Source of the DNA: Halopseudomonas yangmingensis
Lineage (GTDB): Bacteria; Pseudomonadota; Gammaproteobacteria; Pseudomonadales; Pseudomonadaceae
NCBI RefSeq assembly: GCF_900114825.1
Contig: NZ_FOUI01000003.1
Coordinates: 124,001-188,000, forward strand
DNA: 64,000 bases
Reading direction: 5' to 3'
Every line of letters begins with the position of its first letter. Positions within the stretch are counted from its first letter, which is position 1. The position numbers and the translations under genes were made by a program. Shown in pieces: positions 19,241-30,390 of the stretch. Below the pieces are notes generated by a model. The model was not told where the DNA came from and searched no databases. It was given only the letters and a program-made list of their open reading frames with translations.

Positions 19241-20065
19241 TTATTCCGTCAGATGAATAACCCGGCGTTGCTGCAGATTGACTGGCGCCTTGAACACGGC
19301 CTGGAAGTGTTTGTGTGCCAGTTGGCGAATCAGTCCGCTGGCGTGTGCCTGAGGCAGTAACCGGGCCAGCCTGGCGTGCAGTTCGGGGTGTTGTGGCGAG
19401 ATGTACAGAATATGGTCGTGCGGATAGACCAGCACCAGCTTCTCTTCCATCTGCAGCTTGCGATGGAGTGACCATTCTCCGGCCATCTCCATGGCTCCCC
19501 GTGGCAGATAGTCGATTCCTCGGCCGCCGCTGGCCAACATCTCGTATAGGCGTCGCCAGTCACCGCTGATGCTGGTTACCGGCAGGTTGTTGGCCTGCCA
19601 GATTTGCAGGTCGCGCCAGTCGCTACCCATGCCGGCAACGACACCCAGTGCACGAAAATCCTCGAGCGTATGCACTCTGCTGTAGCGCTCCTGCTGGCCG
19701 CGTGGAATAAACAGGATGCGCTGGTTCATCAGGTTGTCGGTCATTTCCACGTATATCGGCAGCAGGCGCTGGTTGCGTGCCGGGGTTTCTCCCAGCAGCA
19801 TGGCGCTGATGGCTCCTTGCTCAAGCATGCGTTCAAGACGTGTGGTGGGAATCCCCGGAATTGTGATGACGTCCACGACAAGGCCGTCGTCCTGTAGAAC
19901 CCGGGTCAGGAGTTCGGCCAGGTAGTCGACGTTGTTCAAGGCACCGAGCCGCAGTGTGAGCGACTGGCTGGCAAGTGCTGGCAGGCTGCCCAGCAGGATC
20001 GCCAGTACGCCCAGCCAGCGAACCGGGTGTCGGCGATATGGGGTCTGGTTGCTCGGTGACGTCAA
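19241..20065 (-). CDS. Periplasmic solute-binding-like protein (SBP family 3 type)
   Basis: This exported protein of about 274 residues has a hydrophobic leader (WLGVLAILLGSLPALASQ) followed by TLRLGALNNVDYLAELLTRVL, the usual opening of a two-lobed binding protein. A segment GGRGIDYLPRGAMEMAGEW resembles those in orphan family 3 binding proteins found in pseudomonads. No transporter genes are next to it. The only start giving the full leader is TTG at 20065, without a good ribosome site; a start slightly inside the leader is possible. It is similar in type, but not visibly in sequence, to the binding protein at 6930-7676. Confidence 0.7.
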   Translation of the reverse strand: MTSPSNQTPYRRHPVRWLGVLAILLGSLPALASQSLTLRLGALNNVDYLAELLTRVLQDDGLVVDVITIPGIPTTRLERMLEQGAISAMLLGETPARNQRLLPIYVEMTDNLMNQRILFIPRGQQERYSRVHTLEDFRALGVVAGMGSDWRDLQIWQANNLPVTSISGDWRRLYEMLASGGRGIDYLPRGAMEMAGEWSLHRKLQMEEKLVLVYPHDHILYISPQHPELHARLARLLPQAHASGLIRQLAHKHFQAVFKAPVNLQQRRVIHLTE

Positions 20066-20225
20066 TGGGTGGCCGTGGTTGTTGTTCCGGATGGCTTCAT
20101 CCTAGGGGCTGTTGCCGTTCCATCGCAACTGCTGCCGGTTTGCGCTTGCAGGTCGGTCACAGACAGCTGGCAGCAAATACGGGATAATCACCGGCTTTGC
20201 CTACGCCACGCTTCGGTATCTCTTA

Positions 20226-22418
20226 ATGGAAATCAAGGTCAACTATCTCGACAACCTCCGTCTGGAGGCCTGTTTCGACGACTTCAAGGTCATCTCCGAC
20301 CAGCCGGTCCGCTACAAGGGGGATGGCTCGGCGCCGGGGCCCTTTGACTATTTTCTGGCTTCCTCGGCGATGTGTGCCGCCTATTTCGTCAAGGTCTATT
20401 GCAACGCGCGCAATATTCCGACCGAGAACATCCGGCTGGCACAGAACAATATTGTCGACCCGGAAAACCGCTACCGCCAGACCTTCCGGATACAGGTGGA
20501 ACTGCCTGAGGATATTTCCGAGCGCGACCGCCTGGGTATTCTGCGCTCGATTGACCGCTGCACGGTGAAGAAGGTGGTGCAGGCCGGGCCGGAGTTTGTC
20601 ATCGAGGTGGTTGACAGTATCGACGATGATGCCCAGGCGTTGCTGCTGGGTAGTCCGGCTGGAGACGGGGCGACCTGGATCGAGGGCAAGGATCTGCCGC
20701 TGGAACAAACGATCGCCAACCTGACCGGTATCCTCGCCGGGCTGGGGATGAAAATCGAGATCGCCTCCTGGCGAAATCTGGTACCGCATGTCTGGTCACT
20801 GCATTTGCGCGATGCCGCGTCGCCGATGTGTTTTACCAACGGCAAGGGTGCCACCAAAGAAAGTGCGCTGTGCTCGGCACTCGGCGAGTTTATCGAGCGG
20901 TTGAATTTCAATTTCTTTTACAACGACCAGTATTTCGGGCCGCAGATCGCTGACCGGGACTTTGTGCATTACCCCGAGGAGCGCTGGTTCCAGTCAGGTC
21001 CGGAGGATGCCTTGCCGGAAGGTATTCTGGATGCGCATTGCCTGGCGATCTTTGACCCCGAAGGTGAGTTGCGTGCCTCGCATCTGATCGACACCAATTC
21101 CGGTCGGGCAGATCGTGGCATCGTGGCTTTGCCCTTTGTCCGCCAGTCGGATGGTCAGACGGTGTATTTCCCGTCCAATCTGATCGAGAACCTGTATCTG
21201 AGCAATGGCATGAGTGCGGGCAATACCTTGTGCGAGGCGCAGGTGCAGTGCCTCTCGGAAATCTTCGAGCGTGCGGTGAAGAAGCAGATCATTGAGGAAG
21301 AGCTGGTTCTGCCTGATGTGCCACCGCAGGTGTTGCAGCGCTATCCGGCGATTGTCGAGGGCATTCAGGCGCTGGAAGCACAGGGGTTCCCGGTGCTGGT
21401 CAAGGACGCTTCGCTGGGCGGACAGTTTCCGGTGATGTGCGTGACGCTGATGAATCCGCGTACCGGTGGGGTGTTTGCCTCTTTCGGCGCGCATCCACGG
21501 CTGGAGGTGGCGCTTGAGCGTAGCCTTACCGAGTTGCTGCAAGGGCGTAGCTTCGAGGGGCTGAATGATCTGCAGCCACCTACCTTCAATTCGCTGGCGG
21601 TGTCCGAGCCGAACAATTTCGTTGAGCATTTTATTGATTCGTCCGGGGTGATTTCCTGGCGCTTTTTCAGTTCGCGTGCGGATGTGGACTTCTGCGAGTG
21701 GGACTTCTCCGGCAGTAATGAGGAGGAAGCGGCGACCCTGATGGGCATTCTTGATGAGATGGGCCACGAGGTGTACATGATGGTGCGTGAGGATCTGGGC
21801 GCACCGGCCTGCCGTATTCTGGTGCCGGGATATTCCGAGGTCTATCCGGTGGAAGACCTGATCTGGGACAACACCAACGTGGCGCTGGCGTTCCGCGCCG
21901 ACATTCTCGGTGTGCATGCGCTGGATGACGCGGCGCTGGCTGACCTGCTAGAGCGCCTGGAAGACAGTCAGCTTGACGAGCATATGAGCATCACCACTCT
22001 GACCGGTATCGAGTTTGACGAGAATACTGCCTGGGGTCAGCTGACTATTCTTGAACTGAAGTTGCTGCTGAATCTGGCGCTGGGGCAGCTTGAGGCGGCA
22101 CTGGAGCTGGTGGAAATGTTCCTGCAGTACAACGACAACACTGTGCAGCGTGGGTTGTTCTATCAGGCGGTGAGAGCCGTGCTGGAAATCGAGCTGGACG
22201 AAGAGCTGGAATTGGCTGACTTCGAGTTCAATCTGGGACGCATGTTTGGGGTGCAGACGCTGAATGAGGTGATTGCTTCGGTGCGTGGTGAGCTGCGCTT
22301 TCATGGCCTGACGCCCAGCAGCCTGCAGCTGGAGGGGTTGGACCGGCACCAGCGTCTGCTGGCCAGTTACCACAAGCTGCATGCAGCACGAGCTGCCAGG
22401 GTGACAACTGCCGGCTAA
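20226..22418 (+). CDS. ycaO: OsmC / YcaO domain fusion protein
   Basis: This 730-residue protein joins an OsmC-like domain (about residues 1-150) to a YcaO domain (about 230-600) and a C-terminal helical, tetratricopeptide-like part (about 600-730). YcaO enzymes use ATP to activate amide backbones. In E. coli the YcaO protein assists beta-methylthiolation of ribosomal protein S12 by an uncertain mechanism. OsmC domains belong to peroxide-reducing proteins. In the OsmC part the motif PFDYFLASSAMCAAYFVKVY keeps one of the expected Cys. ATG 20226 opens the OsmC domain; the ribosome site is weak. A possible -10 GATAAT lies about 40 nt upstream. The symbol is by domain, not proven orthology. Confidence 0.85.
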   Translation: MEIKVNYLDNLRLEACFDDFKVISDQPVRYKGDGSAPGPFDYFLASSAMCAAYFVKVYCNARNIPTENIRLAQNNIVDPENRYRQTFRIQVELPEDISERDRLGILRSIDRCTVKKVVQAGPEFVIEVVDSIDDDAQALLLGSPAGDGATWIEGKDLPLEQTIANLTGILAGLGMKIEIASWRNLVPHVWSLHLRDAASPMCFTNGKGATKESALCSALGEFIERLNFNFFYNDQYFGPQIADRDFVHYPEERWFQSGPEDALPEGILDAHCLAIFDPEGELRASHLIDTNSGRADRGIVALPFVRQSDGQTVYFPSNLIENLYLSNGMSAGNTLCEAQVQCLSEIFERAVKKQIIEEELVLPDVPPQVLQRYPAIVEGIQALEAQGFPVLVKDASLGGQFPVMCVTLMNPRTGGVFASFGAHPRLEVALERSLTELLQGRSFEGLNDLQPPTFNSLAVSEPNNFVEHFIDSSGVISWRFFSSRADVDFCEWDFSGSNEEEAATLMGILDEMGHEVYMMVREDLGAPACRILVPGYSEVYPVEDLIWDNTNVALAFRADILGVHALDDAALADLLERLEDSQLDEHMSITTLTGIEFDENTAWGQLTILELKLLLNLALGQLEAALELVEMFLQYNDNTVQRGLFYQAVRAVLEIELDEELELADFEFNLGRMFGVQTLNEVIASVRGELRFHGLTPSSLQLEGLDRHQRLLASYHKLHAARAARVTTAG

Positions 22419-22440
22419 GGCGGGACTATCGGTCAGGCAC

Positions 22441-22467
22441 AAAAAAACCGGCCAGGCCGGTTTTTTT
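22441..22467. terminator. Bidirectional terminator between ycaO and bamD
   Basis: Seven A, a 5-bp G/C stem (CCGGC with GCCGG, 3-nt loop) and seven T make a symmetric terminator. It lies 22 nt after the ycaO stop and 12 nt after the bamD stop on the other strand, so it can end both converging transcripts. Confidence 0.92.
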
Positions 22468-22479
22468 GTGGGTGTGTTG

Positions 22480-23460
22480 TCAGTCAAGCAAGCCGAACGT
22501 CAGGCGACTCCAGAACGAGCGCTTGGGCTGCTGTGGCGAGCGGATCTCGCGAGGCAGGGCGGCACGCAGGTTGTCGTGCTGCTGGCGGATCTCGCGTTCC
22601 ATCTGGGTGCTGCCCATGCTCTGTGGCGGTGCCAAGACCTTGTCCAGTGCGCCGACGGTCATGCGCTCGAACCAGCGGGCATCACGCTGGGCAGGTTCAA
22701 CGTGATGGCGGAAGCTGCCGCGAGTCAGGCTGGGATGCTCGGGATAGTTGGCTTGCAAGGTCAGCAGGGCTGACTCGGCCAGATCATCCATCGCCAGGCG
22801 GGTATAGGCTTCGACCATCAGCGCCAGTCCGTCACCTACCGACGGTGTCTGCTGGTAGTTCTCGACGATATAGCGGCCACGGTTGGCAGCGGCGACGTAG
22901 GCGCCACGCTTGAGGTAGAAGTGACCGACGTGGGCGTCATAGGCAGCCAGCAGGTTGCGCAGGTAGACCATGCGCAGGCGAGCATCTTCAGCGTAGCGAC
23001 TGTTCGGGTAGCGGCTGACCAGCTGGGCGAATTCGTTGAAGGAGTCGCGAGCGGCACCGGGGTCACGACGGGTCATGTCCAGTGGCAGGAAACGTTCGAA
23101 AATGCCACGGTCACGGGTGAAGGAGGCCATACCACGCATGTAGTAAGCGTAGTCGACATCAGGGTGCTGCGGGTGCAGGCGGATAAAGCGGTCGGCAGCA
23201 GCACGCGCGGCTTCCGGCTCGAAGTTTTGGTAGTAGGCATAGATGAGTTCGAGTTGCGCCTGTTCGGCAAAACGGCCGAACGGATAGCGGGACTCCAGTG
23301 CGCGCAGTTTTTCTACGGCAGCACCGTAGCTTTTGGCGTCCAGGTCCTTTTGGGCCATTACATAGATTTCCGACTCGCTGAGCGACTCGTCCAGGGTTTT
23401 GCTGGAGCAGGCGGCAAGCAGGGACAGCAGGGCGACCAGCAGAAGATGTTTCAGCGGCAT
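22480..23460 (-). CDS. bamD: Outer-membrane assembly lipoprotein BamD
   Basis: BamD is the essential lipoprotein of the BAM complex, which inserts beta-barrel proteins into the outer membrane. The 326-residue protein has a lipobox LAAC with the lipid-bearing Cys at residue 18. Several tetratricopeptide repeats follow, for example [20 protein letters not shown] and the [20 protein letters not shown] region. The C-terminus extends about 80 residues beyond the E. coli protein (about 245), which I recall is usual in Pseudomonas. ATG 23460 begins the signal peptide; the frame is open further upstream but without a leader. It is divergent from rluD. Confidence 0.96.
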   Translation of the reverse strand: MPLKHLLLVALLSLLAACSSKTLDESLSESEIYVMAQKDLDAKSYGAAVEKLRALESRYPFGRFAEQAQLELIYAYYQNFEPEAARAAADRFIRLHPQHPDVDYAYYMRGMASFTRDRGIFERFLPLDMTRRDPGAARDSFNEFAQLVSRYPNSRYAEDARLRMVYLRNLLAAYDAHVGHFYLKRGAYVAAANRGRYIVENYQQTPSVGDGLALMVEAYTRLAMDDLAESALLTLQANYPEHPSLTRGSFRHHVEPAQRDARWFERMTVGALDKVLAPPQSMGSTQMEREIRQQHDNLRAALPREIRSPQQPKRSFWSRLTFGLLD

Positions 23461-23651
23461 AGCATGATTCCGAAGGGGTTGCCCTGTGCTGTTGCGCACT
23501 GGGGCGTCCTGTTATAGTTGGCGCTCAACAGCGCTGCCTGCCCCGCCGATCCCGGCCGTTGCGCAGACAGCGAAGCCGTATTTAACCACAGCGCGGTGCT
23601 GAAACCAAAAGGGAATCCTTTCTGGTCACTGCCTGCCTCAGCGAGTTCCGC

Positions 23652-24611
23652 ATGTCAGAAACCATTCGATTGTCCGCCCGGGTCCCCGTCGAGCTGGGTG
23701 GTCAGCGTCTTGACCAGATTGCTGCGCAAATGTTCCCGGACCACTCTCGGTCACGTTTGCAGGGCTGGATCAAGGATGGGCGGCTGACCGTTGACGGCAA
23801 GACCTTGCGGCCGCGCGACAGCCTGTACGGTGGCGAGCATCTGGAACTGGAGGCCGAGCGTGATGTGCAGGGCGATTGGCAGCCGCAGGCGATTGATTTG
23901 AATGTGGTGTACGAGGATGACAGCCTGCTGGTGATCAACAAGCCGGCCGGTCTGGTGGTGCATCCGGCTGCCGGGCATCAGGATGGCACCCTGCTGAATG
24001 CCTTGCTGCATCATGCGCCGCAACTGGCCACAGTGCCGCGTGCCGGTATCGTGCACCGACTGGACAAGGACACCACCGGGCTGATGGTGGTAGCCAAGAC
24101 CCTGGAGGCGCAGACCGATCTGGTCAAGCAGTTGCAGGCGCGCAGCGTGACCCGTGAATACGAGTGTGTGGTGGTCGGGGTGATGACTGCCGGTGGCAAG
24201 GTGGATGCGCCGATTTCCCGGCACGGTGTCAACCGCCAGAAGATGGCGGTGGTTGCCGAGGGCAAGACAGCGGTCAGCCATTATCGCGTGCTGCGGCGTT
24301 TCCGTGCGCATACCCATGTGCGCGTCAACCTGGAAACCGGGCGTACCCACCAGATTCGCGTGCACATGAGTCATATCCACTTCCCGCTGGTGGGTGATGC
24401 AACCTATGGTGGCCGCTTGCGCATTCCGGCCGGGGCCAGCCCCGAACTGATTCGTCTGCTGCGCGAATTTCCACGCCAGGCGTTGCATGCCCGGCGTCTT
24501 GAATTGTTGCACCCTCTTGACGGCAGGCGCATGAACTGGGAAGTTCCTCTTCCTGAGGACATGCTTGAGCTGCTGGCTCTGCTCAAGGAAGACGGAGAAA
24601 TCGACGAATGA
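23652..24611 (+). CDS. rluD: 23S rRNA pseudouridine synthase RluD
   Basis: RluD converts uridines 1911, 1915 and 1917 (E. coli numbering) in helix 69 of 23S rRNA to pseudouridine, needed for normal ribosome assembly. The 319-residue protein has an N-terminal S4 RNA-binding domain (about 15-75) and the catalytic domain with HRLDKDTTGL, catalytic Asp at residue 138. A possible -10 element (TATAGT, 23513-23518) lies in the 191-nt divergent gap shared with bamD, but I see no good -35. The stop overlaps the pgeF start (ATGA), so the two are coupled. Confidence 0.96.
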   Translation: MSETIRLSARVPVELGGQRLDQIAAQMFPDHSRSRLQGWIKDGRLTVDGKTLRPRDSLYGGEHLELEAERDVQGDWQPQAIDLNVVYEDDSLLVINKPAGLVVHPAAGHQDGTLLNALLHHAPQLATVPRAGIVHRLDKDTTGLMVVAKTLEAQTDLVKQLQARSVTREYECVVVGVMTAGGKVDAPISRHGVNRQKMAVVAEGKTAVSHYRVLRRFRAHTHVRVNLETGRTHQIRVHMSHIHFPLVGDATYGGRLRIPAGASPELIRLLREFPRQALHARRLELLHPLDGRRMNWEVPLPEDMLELLALLKEDGEIDE

Positions 24612-25354
24612 CTCGTGACTGGCTGACGGCCAAGTGGCCTGCCCTTGCCCATGTAAGAACCTGTGTGACTACCCGTGCCGGGGGCCTGAGCAAGGCGCCC
24701 TGGGATAGCTTTAATCTGGCTACCCATGTCGGGGATGATGCCGCGGCGGTAGCAGCCAACCGCGAGCTGTTGCAGCAGCAGCTCGGGTGCCAGCCGACCT
24801 GGTTGCAGCAGACCCACAGCACGCGGGTGGTGCAGGCCGATCCGCAGCAGCTTGCCGATGCTGACGCCAGCTGGACTGATCAGCCCGGGATTGCCTGTGC
24901 GGTACTGACTGCTGATTGCCTGCCGGTGCTGCTCTGTGACCGCGCGGGCACCCGCGTAGCCGCAGCGCATGCCGGCTGGCGCGGACTGGCCGATGGGATT
25001 CTTGAGCAGACGGTGGCGGCTATGGATACCGACCCCGCCGAGCTGTTGGTGTGGTTTGGTCCGGCCATCGGCCCGCAGGCTTTCGAGGTGGGCGAAGAGG
25101 TGATGCAGGCTTTTCTGGATCACGATGACTATGCTGACCAGGCCTTCGAGCCGGCAGCGCGTGAGGCGCACTTCATGGCCGATCTGTACCAGCTGGCACG
25201 CCTGCGCCTCAAGCGTGTCGGCGTGCAGCACCTGTATGGCGGTGGCTTGTGCACCCATGCTGATGCCGCGCGTTTTTATTCCTACCGCCGCGATGGCGAG
25301 CAGACCGGGCGCATGGCCAGCCTGATCTGGCTTGACAGCCGCCAGGATTCTTGA
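24608..25354 (+). CDS. pgeF: Peptidoglycan editing factor PgeF (multicopper-oxidase-like, YfiH)
   Basis: This 248-residue cytosolic protein belongs to the YfiH/PgeF family. Members were linked both to purine nucleoside phosphorylase or laccase-like activity and, in E. coli, to removing wrongly added L-Ser from peptidoglycan precursors. Conserved family elements are visible: VTTRAGGLSKAPWDSFNLA near the start, TADCLPVLLCD, HAGWRGLADGI and GLCTHADAARFYSYRRDG near the end, giving the expected Cys and His metal ligands. It overlaps rluD by 4 nt and is followed after 112 nt by clpB with its own heat-shock promoter. The true substrate cannot be told from the sequence. Confidence 0.93.
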   Translation: MTRDWLTAKWPALAHVRTCVTTRAGGLSKAPWDSFNLATHVGDDAAAVAANRELLQQQLGCQPTWLQQTHSTRVVQADPQQLADADASWTDQPGIACAVLTADCLPVLLCDRAGTRVAAAHAGWRGLADGILEQTVAAMDTDPAELLVWFGPAIGPQAFEVGEEVMQAFLDHDDYADQAFEPAAREAHFMADLYQLARLRLKRVGVQHLYGGGLCTHADAARFYSYRRDGEQTGRMASLIWLDSRQDS

Positions 25355-25374
25355 TCGGCATCAACGCCTTCGCC

Positions 25375-25403
25375 CTTGAAAGGGCAATAATCGATCCCAT
25401 CTA
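25375..25403 (+). promoter_or_regulatory. Sigma-32-type heat-shock promoter of clpB
   Basis: The -35 CTTGAAA (25375-25381) and -10 CCCATCTA (25396-25403) are separated by 14 nt, a near-perfect match to the sigma-32 consensus. The predicted transcription start falls about 55 nt before the clpB ATG. The groES promoter at 55432 has the same -35, -10 and spacing. Confidence 0.9.
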
Positions 25404-25466
25404 GCGTTCATAGTCACATGAATCAGTGCCGGCCCTGTGCCGGCCTGCCAGACAGGATCGAACTCC

Positions 25467-28034
<2,568 letters not shown>

Positions 28035-28070
28035 GTGCGGGCCGCTTCGGCGGCCCGATATCCATCCTGG

Positions 28071-28102
28071 CAACGCCGGCGCTGGCCGGCGTTGTGTTGT
28101 TT
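28071..28102 (+). terminator. Probable terminator after clpB
   Basis: A 10-bp perfect stem (CAACGCCGGC with GCCGGCGTTG, 4-nt loop) is followed by a T-rich tract, TGTTGTTT. A second hairpin with a TTCG tetraloop (28039-28056) lies between it and the clpB stop, but without a U-run. Confidence 0.6.
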
Positions 28103-28113
28103 GCGGAGTGCGC

Positions 28114-28722
28114 ATGCGTCACCGACCTGCTGCCGGCAAGACCTTTCGCCCACGGCGCCAGCCAGCCCCGCCGCCGGCACAGCCACGGCTGATTGCCTTC
28201 AACAAGCCGTTCGATGTGCTGACCCAGTTCACCGATGCCGATGGCCGCGCCACCCTGGCTGACTTTATTGCGCTGCCGGGCGTGTATCCGGCAGGGCGGC
28301 TGGACCGCGACAGCGAGGGCCTGCTGCTGCTGACCAACGATGGCCGCCTGCAGGCGCGCATTACCGACCCGCAGCACAAGCTGGCAAAGATCTACTGGGT
28401 GCAGGTCGAGGGTGAGCCGAGCGAGACGCAACTGCAGCAGTTGCGCGACGGCCCGGTGTTGAATGACGGACCGACCAGGCCGGCACAGGTCGAGCGGATT
28501 GCCGAGCCGGATTTGTGGCCGCGAGATCCGCCGGTGCGTTTTCGCCGGCAGATTCCCACCAGCTGGCTGGCGATTACCCTGCGTGAAGGGCGCAACCGTC
28601 AGGTTCGACGGATGACCGCTGCGGTGGGATTGCCGACCTTGCGGCTGGTGCGGGTGCGGATTGGCGACTGGGCGCTGGATGATCTGCAGCCGGGCCAGTG
28701 GCGCGAGATTGTCTTGGGCTAA
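28114..28722 (+). CDS. rluE: Ribosomal large subunit pseudouridine synthase E
   Basis: RluE makes pseudouridine 2457 in the peptidyl-transferase region of 23S rRNA (E. coli numbering). The 202-residue protein has the RsuA-type catalytic motif [20 protein letters not shown] and later [20 protein letters not shown], both typical of this family. It lacks an N-terminal S4 domain, as expected for RluE. The first about 25 residues are basic and Pro-rich. ATG 28114 is supported by GGAG 7 nt upstream; a longer frame would start inside the clpB end. The gene ends 1 nt before the TetR gene on the other strand. Confidence 0.9.
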   Translation: MRHRPAAGKTFRPRRQPAPPPAQPRLIAFNKPFDVLTQFTDADGRATLADFIALPGVYPAGRLDRDSEGLLLLTNDGRLQARITDPQHKLAKIYWVQVEGEPSETQLQQLRDGPVLNDGPTRPAQVERIAEPDLWPRDPPVRFRRQIPTSWLAITLREGRNRQVRRMTAAVGLPTLRLVRVRIGDWALDDLQPGQWREIVLG

Positions 28723-28723
28723 G

Positions 28724-29359
28724 TCAGTCGAGACGGGCGGCGACGGCGCGCAGGCAAAACTCCAGCAGGGCGCTGCAGACCTGTTCAAAGTCGGCTGCGG
28801 AATCTCCTTCAGCTCTTGATTTGATTGCTTGCGGAGAAAGCGGGCCTACCAGTGCTTCGGCAGTCGCGCCGACCAGGCAGGCAGCTGTCAGCGGGATATT
28901 GCCGACCTGCAGGCTGCCATCACGGTTACCCTGTTCCAGCAGCTGGCTGAAGAGTTCGGCATAGATTTCCCGGTAGTGCAGGCGGCAGGCGTCGACTTCA
29001 CCCGGCACCGGTTCGGCAATCAATGCAAAGGCCAGTTGACGGCTATGCCAGGCACGCGCGGCAAAGGTGCGTATGCCTCTGTGCAGGCGTTCAGCGGCAG
29101 TGCCGGGTGCCTGCAATTGCTGGCGCAACTGGCTGACTTCGAGATCGGTAGCGCGGGTAAAGATTTCCCGGGCAATTTCGTCCTTGCCGGAAAAGTGCCG
29201 GTACAGGCTACCGGTGGCAACGCCGGCGCTACGCGCCAGGCTGGTCATTGCCAGGCTGGCGAAGCCGGCTTCGGCGACCTGCTGCAGGGCGCAGTCGAGG
29301 ATGCGTTCGCGCAGTACACGATCCCGTTGCAGGCGAGCTTCGGTGACCCGGTAAACCAT
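28724..29359 (-). CDS. TetR/AcrR-family transcriptional regulator
   Basis: This 211-residue DNA-binding regulator has an N-terminal helix-turn-helix at about 25-65 (SLARSAGVATGSLYRHFSGK), and a helical C-terminal ligand-binding domain of unknown specificity. Family members usually repress a neighbouring gene until a ligand binds. The TGATG overlap with the upstream DUF2788 gene says they are in one operon. It may control that operon or a gene outside the window. It converges on rluE with a 1-nt gap. Confidence 0.9.
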   Translation of the reverse strand: MVYRVTEARLQRDRVLRERILDCALQQVAEAGFASLAMTSLARSAGVATGSLYRHFSGKDEIAREIFTRATDLEVSQLRQQLQAPGTAAERLHRGIRTFAARAWHSRQLAFALIAEPVPGEVDACRLHYREIYAELFSQLLEQGNRDGSLQVGNIPLTAACLVGATAEALVGPLSPQAIKSRAEGDSAADFEQVCSALLEFCLRAVAARLD

Positions 29360-29559
29360 CAGTTGTCAATCTGCCCGACAATCAGGGCCTTGATGACGAA
29401 GCCCAGCACGCCCAGACCCAGCGCAAAAAACAGCACCAGAGTGCCGTAGCGGCCAGCCTTGGACTGCTTGGCGAGGTCCCAGACGATATAGCCCATAAAG
29501 GCGACCAGAGCGAAGATCATGATCGGCATGGCCAAGGCTTCGAACTGTTCGTAGTCCAT
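29359..29559 (-). CDS. DUF2788 small membrane protein
   Basis: This 66-residue protein has two hydrophobic helices (about 9-28 and 42-60), joined by a short polar segment AKQSKAGRYG. The function is unknown. The ribosome site is a perfect AGGAGG 7 nt before ATG 29559, suggesting high expression. Its stop overlaps the TetR start (TGATG). I recall DUF2788 proteins as common in pseudomonads with no assigned role. Confidence 0.87.
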   Translation of the reverse strand: MDYEQFEALAMPIMIFALVAFMGYIVWDLAKQSKAGRYGTLVLFFALGLGVLGFVIKALIVGQIDN

Positions 29560-29613
29560 CCCGTGCCTCCTGAGGTAAATGGGTGGCGATTATAGCGCAG
29601 ACGTTGCCGGGGG

Positions 29614-30099
29614 TCAGGGCTTGAGGTGTGTCAGGGGTAGTTCGGTGCTGGCGACCACCTGATTCAGCACGAAGCTGGAGCGCACGCTGGAAACGCCTTC
29701 AATCCGGGTCAGGGTGCCGAGCAGAAATTGCTGGTAATGGGCCATGTCCGGCACTACGACGCGCAGGTGATAGTCGGCCTCCATGCCGGTGACCAGACAG
29801 CAGTCGAGCACTTCCGGGCAGCCTTTGATCACTGCCTCGAAGCCGGCAAAACGCTCGGGGGTGTGCTTGTCCATGCCGATCATGACAAAGGCGGTGAGCG
29901 TAAGGCCGAGTCTGGCCGGCTCCAGCAGCGCCACCTGGCGGCGGATATAGCCGCTTTCTTCAAGCTGCTTGACCCGTCGTGAGCAGGGCGAGGGTGACAG
30001 GCCGATACGTTCGGCCAGATCCTGATTGCTGATGCTGGCATCGTGTTGCAGTGCGGCAAGAATCTTCAGATCGTGGCGATCCAGGGTGTGCTCTGTCAT
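29614..30099 (-). CDS. Lrp/AsnC-family transcriptional regulator
   Basis: This 161-residue regulator has a winged helix-turn-helix at about 10-65 (ISNQDLAERIGLSPSPCSRR), followed by the RAM ligand-binding domain (about 70-150). Family members bind amino acids and usually control amino-acid metabolism or transport. The start ATG 30099 has no clear Shine-Dalgarno site. An AT-rich stretch (about 30100-30200), unlike the surrounding GC content, lies directly upstream and probably holds its promoter and self-binding site. No amino-acid gene is adjacent on the upstream side, so its target is unknown. Confidence 0.93.
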   Translation of the reverse strand: MTEHTLDRHDLKILAALQHDASISNQDLAERIGLSPSPCSRRVKQLEESGYIRRQVALLEPARLGLTLTAFVMIGMDKHTPERFAGFEAVIKGCPEVLDCCLVTGMEADYHLRVVVPDMAHYQQFLLGTLTRIEGVSSVRSSFVLNQVVASTELPLTHLKP

Positions 30100-30390
30100 T
30101 AATTGCTCATTTGTCTATATATTTGGTTAATTGTTGCGCTTTGATGGTTTATATGTGCAATAAAAGACAAGAAATGTCCAGCGATTCTTTATAAGATATC
30201 AACCATCGAACAACGTCACGACCGGCAGTCCAGCCGGCCCGCCCACCAGGCGGTCCGGGGTTACACACCCTACCGGGTGCCACACCAGCCGGTCACTGCA
30301 GCCCACAAGGCCGCGGAGCAGGCAGCGATCCATACGATCGACAGCGGACACCACGAACAGGGCCGGCGCTATGCGTCGGCCCTGTTCGTT
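30100..30390. other. Gene-free stretch, AT-rich half and structured GC-rich half
   Basis: I find no convincing protein gene here. The first about 100 nt are AT-rich and likely hold the Lrp-family gene promoter. The second half is GC-rich and forms several short hairpins, for example CCGGC with GCCGG and CACCC with GGGTG. It ends in a 12-bp stem. A possible -10 TATAAG (30190-30195) points toward it. It could be a small RNA on the plus strand or just untranslated spacer. I cannot match it to any known RNA family by eye. Confidence 0.4.
30354..30388. terminator. Strong hairpin, possible terminator
   Basis: A perfect 12-bp stem (CGAACAGGGCCG with CGGCCCTGTTCG) and an 11-nt loop end 2 nt before the lipoprotein stop codon on the minus strand. 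The plus side has only TTTC after the stem and the minus side has no U-run, so termination is plausible but not certain. Confidence 0.5.

Noticed and set aside
20226-22418. A ribosomally made peptide natural-product cluster around the YcaO gene
   Set aside because: No precursor peptide, dehydrogenase, transporter or radical-SAM gene is next to it. The neighbours are housekeeping genes and the OsmC-YcaO fusion is common in pseudomonads.
30230-30300. A tRNA or rRNA remnant in the GC-rich spacer
   Set aside because: There is no cloverleaf, no anticodon stem and no conserved T-loop. The repeats are short hairpins only.
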